This document shows positions 1 through 9,149 of a stretch of DNA of 15,459 nucleotides, piece by piece. The DNA is taken from contig UZAE01014280.1 of the NCBI GenBank assembly GCA_900617975.1, forward strand, positions 1-15,459, in the 5' to 3' direction. The notes beneath the pieces were generated by a model. It made no database searches, had not been told where the DNA came from, and was given only the letters and a program-made list of their open reading frames with translations. Within the stretch, counting starts at the first letter, position 1. Each line of letters starts with the position of its first letter. Both the position numbers and the translations under genes were made by a program. This stretch comes from Rodentolepis nana (Eukaryota > Platyhelminthes > Cestoda > Cyclophyllidea > Hymenolepididae).

Positions 1-880
1 CTCCCCCCCCCCACCGTCCTCCTGGTGAAATCAAGGCTTACCAGATTCCGATACCTTGTTTTTATTCCCAATGGGCCCTCCTTTCTTGAATCAGAATAGG
101 AAAGCTCCCACTGAAATACAGTCTGTTAGTTAAGTGAGAACGCAGATGCTTCAAATTTGCTCCAAGTCAGTGGTTATATATATTTTTTGTGTGTATGCGG
201 AAAAATGTCTACGCACACCTACACATTGGCCGTTTATCTGATGCAGAAAACAGCCTCACACTTTGTTGAAAAGGATATATTCAGTTATACCCATTGATAT
301 TATTATCCCTTTAAGCATTACTATATTTTGCTTCCGGCCCCAAATGGCTCCGGAATGATAACTGAGGTCCTGAACCTTACCTTACACGTATGACAATTTC
401 ATGGTAAACTCAATTTAAACCACCGGAGTTTCCTCTAACTCAAGTATTTTTAAACGGAGATGATGTTGAGGTATGTCATACTTGACAAGTCACCCACACT
501 CTTCCTAATACTCCTCTTATCTGGCACAGCAAGTCGGAAAAATATTACTAATTGTCTACGTTACCGGGTGCATGGTTGCATATTATTATTAGTACTATTA
601 TTCCAATCACAAAACTATCCTTAATTACAGACTCCCCTATACCTCGCTCTCTCCCTCCCTCTCCAATGAGCTAGAATTTGAAAATTGAGCGCCTTATCAT
701 TGATGCTTGGCGAATACTCATAAGGGGATCCTCTGGAGGTCGTCGCATTTATCGGAATGGAGAGGCGGGGAGGCAAACTTGTGAATAGTTGCCTATATGT
801 TGATTGGAATCCACATGTGAAGTCTCCAGCATTATTGATCTTTCCAAAAATGGCAACGAAATGAACAAATCAAATATTTC
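1..880. other. Intergenic region, no supported gene
   Basis: I see no convincing exon here on either strand. The window opens with a run of ten C (3-12). There is a short TA/TG-rich patch near 175-197 and a small ATT-type microsatellite near 583-604. The open frame that begins at 804 runs into the repeat copy that follows and is not a gene. Confidence 0.5.
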
Positions 881-883
881 GCA

Positions 884-1065
884 TCTTATTTTACCTTTTT
901 CTCTACCTTTGTGTCTGTCTGCCTCTTTTACATCTGTGAATCGCTCTTCTGTTCCCCACTCCTCGACTTTCTGCTACTTTGATGAACCTTCCCTCTGTGA
1001 AGCCCGAAGTCAGCCAAATGGCTAATTATAGCTAGCAAAACGCCTGCCATTTGAAATAAATAAAT
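884..1065 (+). mobile_element. Retroposon-like repeat, copy 1, 5'-truncated
   Basis: This stretch is similar to the reverse complement of 2468-2620 and of 5471-5650. Shared landmarks are a pyrimidine-rich segment with CTGTCTG motifs (about 905-945), the segment GAAGCCCGAAGTCAGCCAAA (999-1018), and an end reading GCCTGCCATTTGAAATAAAT. It finishes in an (AAAT)n tail at about 1053-1065, as SINE- and LINE-mobilised sequences do. The body present in the other copies, including the minisatellite module, is missing at the 5' side. AATATTTCGCA (873-883) and AATATTTCACA (1066-1076) flank it and match at 10 of 11 bases, consistent with a target-site duplication. I read it as a 5'-truncated insertion on the plus strand. 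The family name is unknown to me. Confidence 0.65.
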
Positions 1066-1595
1066 AATATTTCACAATTCTTGGTGCAAACAATTATCTG
1101 GTCACTATTGAGTGGATAGACATTCGATAAAAATAGAGCCTGGAGACTTTCAAGGGGAAAGTTTGGAGGAATTACAGCCAGTTGTTAAGAGCTCAAATTA
1201 CAAACCGTTTCCCTTCAACAAAAATAACAGATAAACGGGCCCGATTTCATTTCCAACTGTTTGCATAAAGCAGCAATTTAATTTCAAACAGTATTCACGC
1301 ATCTAACAGATCGTGGCTACAATGTCTACATTTCGATGGCATGAAATAGCCTAGAAGCCTAGGGGTTAGATAGTAAAATGTTAAATTTTCCTCTTTGAAA
1401 AAAATTGGATTATTCAAAGTATTTAAACTCAAAATATAAAAGTAAGTTTATCGTGAATCCCCTATTCTACACTCCATTTATTTTCAATTCTCTCGCATTA
1501 ATTCCTAATTAAAATATTTTAACGCTCTCGCTTTTAATCTCGTTAAAATTTATTTGCTTTGCTGAGTGGGCTTCCTAACCTTTTTATCTCTAAAG
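1066..1595. other. Intergenic region, AT-rich
   Basis: This stretch is AT-rich with many stops on both strands and no recognised exon or repeat. Its right end reads as a good pyrimidine tract ending in AAAG, and could be the acceptor for the candidate exon that follows. Confidence 0.4.
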
Positions 1596-1769
1596 CAAGT
1601 ACGAAGATGCCGCAAGAGAAGGAACACAGCGCACTTTAGAAATGTATGGAAAATCGATTCATCTTTCGGTAGACTAGAAAATGCTAAAGTGCTAACAGTT
1701 AGAAGAGAAAATAAATCAGTAGGAAAAAATGCTTACACACTCTCCATCAATGAAGACTCTTTGGATTAG
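1596..1769 (+). CDS. Candidate terminal coding exon, unidentified
   Basis: A pyrimidine-rich tract (about 1570-1595) ends in AG directly before CAAGTACG at 1596. From there the frame stays open for 57 codons to a TAG at 1767-1769. The peptide is basic at first (QVRRCRKRRNTAHF) and then mixed and polar, ending in LSINEDSLD. This could be the last exon of a plus-strand gene whose other exons I cannot see, or a chance frame. No domain is recognised and I see no clear polyadenylation signal downstream. What supports it is only a plausible acceptor plus an open frame. Confidence 0.25.
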   Translation, partial: QVRRCRKRRNTAHFRNVWKIDSSFGRLENAKVLTVRRENKSVGKNAYTLSINEDSLD

Positions 1770-2133
1770 CATCGGCTTTCTTATATTTGATGCGATTTCG
1801 GTTTCTTGAACTCGGGTAACAGATGACGCAGCATGTTGGGTGTGTCAACTTGAATAGCAACATCGGACTGGCTCACAACGGGAAATTGTTAGTGTGTTTA
1901 GAAGGAAAATTAACTTAAAAATGTTGGATAGTAGGAATTCATCAATTTGTTCTTAAAATTCGTATATTTGTTTAAATGTATAATTCATTTGTGACTAATT
2001 TTGAGAGTGATTAGGCTATAGCAAAAATGGTGCTGATTTCGGTCCTTTAAACGCTTCAGAGAGTGTGAATGAAAGTTTAATTTGCAGAAAAATTGATTAA
2101 TGAAATCACCAATGTGTTTCAAAACTAACTTGG

Positions 2134-2343
2134 CTAGATTGTATCCACTGAATAATCTCCTCTAGACTCGTGTTTGCTGTTTACAATAAGTAGTTGTAAT
2201 ACTTCTGTGAGATTTTTGCTCAAACTGTAGGACAATGTTTGTAATGCACCAAGAAGAAATTCAACATATTCTACTGCTCCCGAACCAAACATCAAGCTGA
2301 AGTTTATGAGATTTCTTTTAATCACAAGCTCCACCAACTCAGA
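2134..2343 (-). CDS. Candidate coding exon, helical, unidentified
   Basis: On the minus strand an acceptor-like TTCTTTAAG ends at 2344, and the frame is then open for 69 codons to a TAG at 2134-2136. The peptide has the hydrophobic spacing of amphipathic helices: SELVELVIKRNLINFSLM, then AVEYVEFLLGALQTLSYSL, then NLTEVLQLLI. A donor-like GTAAAC at 2184-2179 would end the exon in phase 0 at 2185, leaving 53 codons. It could be one exon of an all-helical repeat protein or a decayed copy of one. I do not recognise the family, and no partner exon was found. Confidence 0.3.
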   Translation of the reverse strand, partial: SELVELVIKRNLINFSLMFGSGAVEYVEFLLGALQTLSYSLSKNLTEVLQLLIVNSKHESRGDYSVDTI

Positions 2344-2894
2344 CTTAAAGAACAAAGAGGTCTTCGTTTAATTCGTTCCGAAATTAACGTTGTGAAATTC
2401 TGGGCACGTTGTCACTGGCCTAAAGGCTAGACATCTATAAAATAAGCTAGCTATGTTGTGGATAAAAATTATTTATTTATTTCAAATGGCAGGCGCTTTG
2501 ATAATTATCATTAGCCCTTTAGCTGACTTCGGGCTTCACATCGAGAGGGAGGACAGAATAATGATTCACAGATGTAACAGAGACAGGAAAACAGACAAAG
2601 ATGGCAGAGAAAAGGTAAGACGAGTACTGTGAAAGTGTTCGAACATGCATCACAGTGGGATCATGGTAGTTTGAAGTCAGAAGTCAACTGCCAGTTAATA
2701 GACTTTTTTGCCGTATGAGTATACGTTGCCCAGCCGATTAATGGACTTTTTTGCCGTATGAGTATACGTTGCCCAGGGGTTTTTTGCCGTATGAGTATAC
2801 GTTGCCCAAGGTGCACCACTACCTTTTGCCATATGTGGATACGTTGCCCAGGGTGCACCACGTGTATACGTTGCCCAGGGTGCACCAGTTTGTT

Positions 2895-3274
2895 TGCCGT
2901 ATGAGTATACGTTGCCCAGGGTGCACCACGTGATAGACTTACTTGCCGTATGAGTACACGTTGCCCAGGGTGCACCACGTGGTGCCTTATGAGTATACGT
3001 TGCCCAGGGTGCACCACGTGGAGCCGTATGAGTAAACGTTGCCCAGGGTGCACCACGTGGAGCCGTATGAGTATACGTTGCCCAGGGTGCACCACGTGCC
3101 GTTTGAGTATACGTTGTCCAGGGTGCACCACCTGGAGGTAAGTCTATCGTGAGTATACGTTGCCCAGGGTGCACCACGTGGAGGTGTATGAGTATACATT
3201 GCCCAGGGTGCACCACGTGGAGGTAGCCGAATGAGAATACGTTGCCCAGGGTGCACCACGTGGAGGTAAGGTGT
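2895..3274 (+). repeat. Higher-order duplication, left copy (pair at 4558-4937)
   Basis: This 380-base block recurs 1663 bases downstream at 4558-4937, nearly identical (for example ATGAGTATAC against ATGAATATAC near the left end). The right boundary is sharp: both run through GGAGGTAAGGTGT, then continue as GAGTGTACG here and AGTATACAT in the other copy. The block spans about nine monomers with the same private variants in the same order. That shows duplication of a multi-monomer segment, not independent monomer gain. Confidence 0.85.
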
Positions 3275-3385
3275 GAGTGTACGTTGCCCAGGGTGCACCA
3301 CGGACTCTTTTGCCGTGTATACGTTGCCCAGGGTGCACCAGTTTAGACTTTTTTGTCGCATGAGTATACGTTGCCCAGGGTGTAC

Positions 3386-3970
3386 TCATGGTAGTTTGAA
3401 GTCAGAAGTCAACTGCCGGTTAATAGATGGTAGTTTGAAGTGAGAAGTCAACTGCCAGTTAATAGTATGGTAGTTTGAAGTCAGAAGTCAACTGCCGGTT
3501 AATAGGGATAGTAGTAAGATGAGTACTGTGAAGGGGTCGAATATGACAAATAGTCGGGCCATAGTAGTTTGAATTCGAGAAGTCAACTGGCGATCAATAG
3601 ACTTTTTTGCCGTATAATCTGTGGATGGGGCCGAATATGACAAATAGTCGTGCCATAGTAGTTTGAAGTCACCGATCATTAGACTTATTTTGCCGTATGA
3701 GTATGCGTTGCCCAGGGTGCACCACGTTTGTTTGCCGTATGAGTATACGTTGCCCAGGGTGCACCACGTGGGCAGTTTGAAGTTGGGTGATGGCAGTTTG
3801 AAGTGAGAAGTCAACTGCCAGTTAATAGACTTTTGGTAGTTTGAAGTCAGAAGTCAACTGCCGAATAATAAAGTGGCAGTTTGAAGTCAGAAGTCAACTG
3901 TCGGTAAATGTAATTTTGCATAGTTTGAAGTCAGAAGTCAACTGCCAGTTAATAGATTTAGTAGTTTGAA
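3386..3970. repeat. Second repeat module, about 40 bases, imperfect
   Basis: The unit GTTTGAAGTCAGAAGTCAAC followed by TGCCAGTTAATAGAC or TGCCGGTTAATAG recurs here about nine times, with further copies at 2670, 4218 and 5700. Some units are chopped or diverged, for example the one near 3567. Near 3505-3560 and 3625-3660 the GTCGAATATGACAAATAGTC segment, which is part of the compact element, is also repeated. The compact copy at 5471-5793 has this module once, just before its single minisatellite unit, so I treat it as part of the same element. Confidence 0.85.
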
Positions 3971-4557
3971 GTGAGCATACGTTGCCCAGGGTGCACCACG
4001 TGGAGGTGCCGTTTGAGTATACGTTGTCCAGGGTGCACCACCTGGAGGTAAGTCTATCGTGAGTATACGTTGCCCAGGGTGCACCACGTGGAGGTGTATG
4101 AGTATACATTGCCCAGGGTGCACCACGTGGAGGTAGCCGAATGAGAATACGTTGCCCAGGGTGCACCACGTGGAGGTAAGGTGTAGTATACATTGCCCAG
4201 GGTGCGCCACGTGGAGGTAAGATAGCTTGAACTCAGAAGTCAACTGCCGGTTTATAGACTTTTTTGTCACATGAGTATACGTTGCCCAGGGTGCACCACG
4301 TGGAGGTATGTCATTTGAGTATACGTTGTCCAGGGTGCACCACCTGGAGGTAAGTCTATCGTGAGTATACGTTGCCCAGGGTGCACCACGTGGAGGTGTA
4401 TGAGTATACATTGCCCAGGGTGCACCACGTGGAGGTAGCCGAATGAGAATACGTTGCCCAGGGTGCACCACGTGGAGGTAAGGTGTGAGTGTACGTTGCC
4501 CAGGGTGCACCACGGACTCTTTTGCCGTGTATACGTTGCCCAGGGTGCACCAGTTTT

Positions 4558-4937
4558 TGCCGTATGAATATACGTTGCCCAGGGTGCACCACGTGATAGA
4601 CTTACTTGCCGTATGAGTACACGTTGCCCAGGGTGCACCACGTGGTGCCTTATGAGTATACGTTGCCCAGGGTGCACCACGTGGAGCCGTATGAGTAAAC
4701 GTTGCCCAGGGTGCACCACGTGGAGCCGTATGAGTATACGTTGCCCAGGGTGCACCACGTGCCGTTTGAGTATACGTTGTCCAGGGTGCACCACCTGGAG
4801 GTAAGTCTATCGTGAGTATACGTTGCCCAGGGTGCACCACGTGGAGGTGTATGAGTATACATTGCCCAGGGTGCACCACGTGGAGGTAGCCGAATGAGAA
4901 TACGTTGCCCAGGGTGCACCACGTGGAGGTAAGGTGT
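4558..4937 (+). repeat. Higher-order duplication, right copy (pair at 2895-3274)
   Basis: This is the partner of the block at 2895-3274. Its last 170 bases (4767-4937) are also present at 3104-3274, 4014-4184 and 4316-4486, carrying the same GTCC and CACCTGG variant units. Beyond 4937 it continues like the 4014 copy (AGTATACATTGCCCAGGGTG, with the rare CGCC variant) and not like the 2895 copy. The array is therefore a mosaic built by several exchanges. Confidence 0.85.
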
Positions 4938-5088
4938 AGTATACATTGCCCAGGGTGCGCCACGTGGAGGTAAGACCGTATGATTATACGTTGGCCAGGG
5001 TGCACCACGTGGAGGGGTATACGTTGCCCAGGCTGCACCACGTGGAGGTAAGTTTATAAGTCTATTGCACACCCCATGATACCTATCA

Positions 5089-5230
5089 TAACGCCTGCCA
5101 TTTGAAAGTACGTTGTCCAGGGTGCACCACGTGGAGGTAAGTCTATCGTATTCTTAAGAATAATTGTTTAGAAAACCAGCAAGGGTTGAAAGTTGCCCAG
5201 GGTGCACCACGTGGAGGTAAGTCTATCGCA
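5089..5230. repeat. Two isolated scraps of the repeat family
   Basis: At 5091-5107 CGCCTGCCATTTGAAA is the tail-side terminus in plus orientation. It is joined directly to GTACGTTGTCCAGGGTGCAC and GGAGGTAAGTCTATCG, which belong to the other end and the opposite orientation. A second scrap at 5190-5230 contains GTTGCCCAGGGTGCACCACG and ends GTAAGTCTATCGCACA. These look like debris of further insertions or an inversion junction at the edge of the array. Confidence 0.7.
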
Positions 5231-5470
5231 CAAACCTGTCGGTAAAAATGAAAATACAATTTGAATATTTTTCTTTTTTAACGACAACACCATTGTATTG
5301 AGGGTGACGAAGTTAACTTAATCGCAAATGCAAAATTGAGGGCCATTTTTTCTGGTAAAATTTTTCGTGAAGTTATGCTGAATCACACTAATTCGAGCCT
5401 CGGTGATGAAGTCTAAGTATTCATATGAGTGAATCAATGGTACCGTTTGCCACTCGGATGTTTTCTTAAC
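5231..5470. other. Spacer between repeat copies, no feature seen
   Basis: This is AT-rich unique-looking sequence with no open frame of note and none of the repeat modules. It separates the expanded copy from the compact one. Confidence 0.5.
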
Positions 5471-5793
5471 ATTTACTTATTTTTTTCAAATGGGAGGCAT
5501 TTTGATAGTTATCATTTGCCCTTTAGTTGACTTCGTGCATCACAGAAGGGAGAAACATTAAAGTGAGAAAAATTCGATATGGGAAAAGAAGAGCGGTTCC
5601 CAGATGTAAAAGAGACAGACAGACAGATACAAAGGCATAAAAAGGTAAGATGAGTACTGCGAAAGGGGTCGAATATGACATACAGTGGGGTCATGGCAGT
5701 TTGAAGTGAGAAGTCAACTGCCAGTTAATAGACTTTTTGCCGTATGAATATACGTTGCCCAGGGTGCACCACGTGAAGGTAAGTCTATCGCAC
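5471..5793 (-). mobile_element. Retroposon-like repeat, copy 3, compact form
   Basis: This copy carries each module about once. Read on the minus strand it starts TGTGCGATAGACTTACC (5793-5777) and has one minisatellite unit (about 5775-5740). It then has one TCAACTGCC/CTTCAAACTGCC module (about 5730-5695), a block with GTACTCATCTTACC, a CTGTCTGTCTGTCTC tract, and the terminus CCTCCCATTTG with an A/T-rich tail at 5486-5471. At about 323 bases it is the best available model of the unexpanded element. The 60-codon minus-strand frame at 5512-5694 is a translation of the repeat. It matches the frame in copy 1 in part, only because the DNA is homologous. I saw no Pol III A or B box. Confidence 0.65.
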
Positions 5794-5799
5794 ATCCCA

Positions 5800-8700
5800 G
5801 AGGCGCCGTGCCTTAACATTAAAACTAGAGTAATGCTATCCATGTTTGGCGATAGAAATGCCCTTTTTGGTTGAAAAACCAACCAGGTCATGGCGTGGGT
5901 ATCTGGCCCAACTTGACCTCTCCGACATAACGTTGGTTCACGCTGTCTGGTAGTAAATTATTCTCGTTTTAGCACAATTCATAAACATCAGACAATGGTA
6001 TTTATCCACTTTATTAATTGTTTGGTTAATATGTGACGGAGTTCATTTAGGTGAGTAAATTATGCACAAAACGTCTGCATTAGAGAGATACCGACTTTAA
6101 GAGAGTCCAGTAAAATTAGAGTTTCGTTTTATTAATAATTATATGAATTCTATTCAAATTAAGTACCACGGGATGAGCGTCGTTGTTAGATGGGCACTTT
6201 ACTAGCATTTTGAATGATTTTACTTAATTGAACAATTTCAAACAGTTTTACAACATGAATCTCCCTCCAGTTGTGCTTACATGAGAAAGGAAATCGAATA
6301 AAAGCTGAATTTCTCTAGTAGGAAATTTCAAATAATATATTGACTTTTATAATTAAAAATACCACGTGATTCGAGGCAACAGAATTAAGCAAAGATGTTA
6401 TGATTTTGTTGCCCAGGATTAGCACATTTTATTAATTCAAGGCATCTTTATTCAAGGATGTAAATTTGCAAGTTCAATTAAATTCACAGTTGCTACGCAA
6501 TCCTCTCCTTGTTTAAGAGTTAAAGGTAGACCTCTTCCCATTGAGTTGGAAGGGTGCTGATCCACCCCATGTTTTGCAATTAAGTGTCAAGACGCTGTGG
6601 AGAGATTAAAACTTGAACCTCAAAAGGAGAATTTGATGGTGTCCTTCTATCTTAATCTCTTGCTTTTTTTGGACGTTTAGAAGACTCCATCGTGCATTCC
6701 GACATAGCGAGAGGTAGGATCGAATCAATTCGCCTCTCTCCTAAGTTGGTTCAATAAGATTTAGACATTTTGTACAAATAAAATTGTATTTTCAATTACT
6801 CCTTTTTCCTTCAACTTTATTCCGAAGATAGGGAAATACTTTAACTTATTTGTAAGTTTGTTTGAGTCTAACATCACTTAAACCTGATGATCATTGGGGT
6901 ATCTCTATGTATTTAGACAAATAAAGCGACCTGTTGGCTTTCAAATAATAGGGCGGTAATTTTAAATAATATTTACCTTTGTTATTTAATGAGTTCACTG
7001 AAATATTTAAGTTTTACCACCCATTTTTAATGACCGCAAATTTTAAATTGCTGATCTTTTGACGTAATGAATTCTGTCTAGTACTTTTTTATTAATGCGC
7101 ATTTTATTTTATTTGTGACTTTGAGCCATTTCTTGCTGCAGGGGCTGATTCCAATGTGATAAAATGTTTTATTATTCGGTTAAACAACCAATAGGGGATG
7201 AGAGAAAGAGAGAGGGAGAGAGGAAATGCTTCACTCCGGCATTTGTTGTAGTTGGTGAACAAAATAGACACATCTCGTGCCAAATAACGTAGTGATGCTT
7301 GGAAGTGAAGTGAAAAAAATAGCAAGTGTGAGAGAATTGACGCATCCTGATGACACGATTTCTGGACACTAAAATATGCGCCTGTGGGTGACGTCACCCT
7401 CAGCCTACCTGCCTTCTGCCTAAACAACTTTGCTGAGATGACTCTTAAAAGGGTAAAAAAGAAGGGACTTTTGCTAGATATCCGCTTACCCTTAAATAAG
7501 TGCTCTTTTTTTTACTTTTGTACATCGTATGGGCTTTACTCTCTGCATTACCTGATAAGCGATGAGTCATACGTAAAAAATCGATAAATAATTCGCTTAG
7601 ACTTTACGCTCTTATCTTTTCTATCCCTTAATGTCTAAGCGTAAACTAGATCTACCGTCCCTAAATTTTTGCGTGGCTTTAAATGCGCAGTTTGAGAGGT
7701 AAAAAGACCGTTTATTTTCTACTCGTGGGTAGGCAAGATGCTTTTACACACCCGTATGCATAGTAGACTGCTAGGAGCGTTTTACAACCTCGTACCTAGA
7801 TATTTTAATGGGACGACACAAAGCTACAAGCATATTTACGATGCACCAGACGGCAGGGCTAGTTTCTCATTATCGTTACACGGTATGTCGAGAAATGTGG
7901 GAGCTAACTACTAAATATAGCGCACCATGGAGTATTCGCCAAACAAATTTTGTGCTTCTCTTCTCCATGTTCAATACAAGAAAATAGCTAAAATTTTACT
8001 TTGGCATGAATAGTCTCTTCTAAATAGACGTACTAAATTTTCAGTTCTAGCTACTATAAGCTAGGTTATTTCAACCTTCACTTATTAACGAAATTTTTGT
8101 ACAGAAATGCGAATACTCAAATGGCCACCAAATTGTAAAAGACTATAGTCACCAGCGGTCAACAATGAGGAACAATTCCAAAAGGTTGAACGCAAAGAGT
8201 TGTGTGGACGAAAGTGAATTGAAGAGATGATGGAGGAACGGGACGTACGAGAAACGTATAACCAGACAAATGAAAAACGTCTCTGTGTGTGTGTTCGATT
8301 GTAAATGCAAATAAAACGGGAGTTACAAAAAAAAAGAAGAAAAATTGATAATTCATCAAGACGTGGTTCCACAGAGACAACAGTGCTCTTCGTGAACGAA
8401 AAACAAAGCATTTTCATGGCGATATTAGCTAAGGTGTTTTTTTTGTAACCTCACACTGGATGGGCAGATGTATTTTAGGGTTAGCGAAAGTCTGGTTTTG
8501 AAAACCTCGGCACAAATTCTGGCCATGTCCAATGTCTGGTGAGTTTTAAAGCCAGTCTACTTCAGCTCGTCCAAAATGGGTAAAAATTGGGTCAGACATC
8601 CGTCTAAGTGAGCATTCTGTTTCAGTGGCTACTACTTTACGCACACACGTGCCTGAAATGATGTCACATGACGCCACAGGACAACGTTTTCAAAAAATCT

Positions 8701-9040
8701 CTAAACTGTTTCGCAATTGAAACGGTTTCCCCATTAGTAAGCAAAAGAGAGGGAAGAAAACAATTCGTTTTATTAATCCTTATCTATGTAATTCAATCGA
8801 TTTAGTTTGTGACCTTGAGCTAACAGAATACTTGTGGTTGATGATTGGAGGAAATTCTAGTTGATCACTTTTCCAATATGCTAAAATTGCAGGTTCCCCA
8901 AATTCAGATCGAGTAAATAAAGTAATGTTTACTATTGGTAATCATCCTATTTTTTAAGTCGTTTACGGGACGCAAATGTTTCCTCAATGGATGGGTTTAA
9001 GGAAAACAGAGAAGGTATTAAATTCGTTCAACTCTCTAAG
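5800..9040. other. Long non-coding stretch with small sequence oddities
   Basis: I find no exon set I can defend in these 3.2 kb. A 45-codon open stretch at about 6553-6690 (+), with CQDAVERLKLEPQKENLM, has no convincing splice sites. A purine-rich GA tract lies at about 7198-7226, and a short TG run near 8283-8292. The open frames at 7104-7427, 7384-7587 and 8085-8417 give no recognisable protein and I treat them as chance. The region is AT-rich, like typical intergenic or intronic DNA. Confidence 0.45.
7386..7399. promoter_or_regulatory. Perfect CRE-type palindrome
   Basis: GGGTGACGTCACCC is a 14-base perfect palindrome around TGACGTCA, the full cAMP-response element bound by CREB/ATF bZIP dimers. 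It lies just downstream of the purine-rich tract. No gene start is recognised nearby, so its role is unknown, and a site this short can arise by chance. Confidence 0.35.
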
Positions 9041-9044
9041 TAGG

Positions 9045-9060
9045 AAAAAGTGCACACAAT

Positions 9061-9100
<40 letters not shown>

Positions 9101-9118
9101 TGTGTGCACTTTTTNNNG

Positions 9119-9147
<29 letters not shown>
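9045..9147. repeat. TA microsatellite inside a perfect inverted repeat, with gap
   Basis: A 19-base arm at 9045-9063 (AAAAAGTGCACACAATTTT) is followed by a TA run. Its exact reverse complement lies at 9096-9114 and ends directly at NNN (9115-9117). A second TA run continues to 9147. The sequence can fold into a long hairpin. Because the right arm ends at the gap, it may be a misjoined or folded read, not real sequence. The open frame crossing it is not a gene. Confidence 0.9.

Positions 9148-9149
<2 letters not shown>

Larger units (their letters stand above)
2700..5060. repeat. Minisatellite array, about 39-base unit, over forty units
   Basis: The core is GTTGCCCAGGGTGCACCACG, usually preceded by GCCGTATGAGTATAC and followed by TGGAG or TGGAGGTAAG. 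At 2960, 2999, 3038 and 3077 the spacing is exactly 39; elsewhere it is about 26-49. Many units contain three palindromes: GTATAC, GTGCAC and CCACGTGG. Variants include TTGTCC for TTGCCC and CACCTGG for CACGTGG. The array is interrupted at about 3386-3700 and 3774-3970 by repeats of a second module (GTTTGAAGTCAGAAGTCAAC). The long minus-strand reading frames here, up to 367 codons, are translations of the repeat. Because 39 is divisible by three and the unit lacks minus-strand stops, all three frames stay open. I do not call them genes. Confidence 0.95.
2468..5070 (-). mobile_element. Retroposon-like repeat, copy 2, with expanded minisatellite body
   Basis: The left end (2468-2484) is the reverse complement of the (AAAT)n tail and GCCATTTGAAAT terminus of copy 1, so the element reads right to left. 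Positions 2485-2700 follow the compact copy at 5487-5730 in order: terminus, the GAAGT-rich block, the CAGACAGA-type purine block, and the GTAAGATGAGTACTG-like block. A module with GTTTGAAGTCAGAAGTCAAC then leads into the GTTGCCCAGGGTGCACC array. The distal end, near GGAGGTAAGTTTATAAGTC (about 5046-5064), matches the end of the compact copy, GGTAAGTCTATCGCACA. So the two ends bracket about 2.6 kb in which modules present once in the 5471-5793 copy have been multiplied. No flanking duplication was seen. Confidence 0.55.

Noticed and set aside
804..1025. 73-codon plus-strand frame as a gene
   Set aside because: Its second half is the repeat copy, and the similar frame at 5512-5694 is the same repeat.
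2700..5060. CRISPR-like array
   Set aside because: Repeats are direct and regular, but the intervening bases are part of the repeat unit rather than unique spacers, and the DNA is eukaryotic.
2661..5072. Long open frames (60-367 codons) over the array as protein-coding genes
   Set aside because: They are translations of the minisatellite in every frame, with no splice sites or non-repeat domain. The same residues recur only because the DNA does.
5880..5945. GC-richer patch with GACCTCTCCGACATAACG as a possible RNA gene or spliced leader
   Set aside because: No fold or donor arrangement I could support, and it does not match the flatworm spliced leaders I remember.
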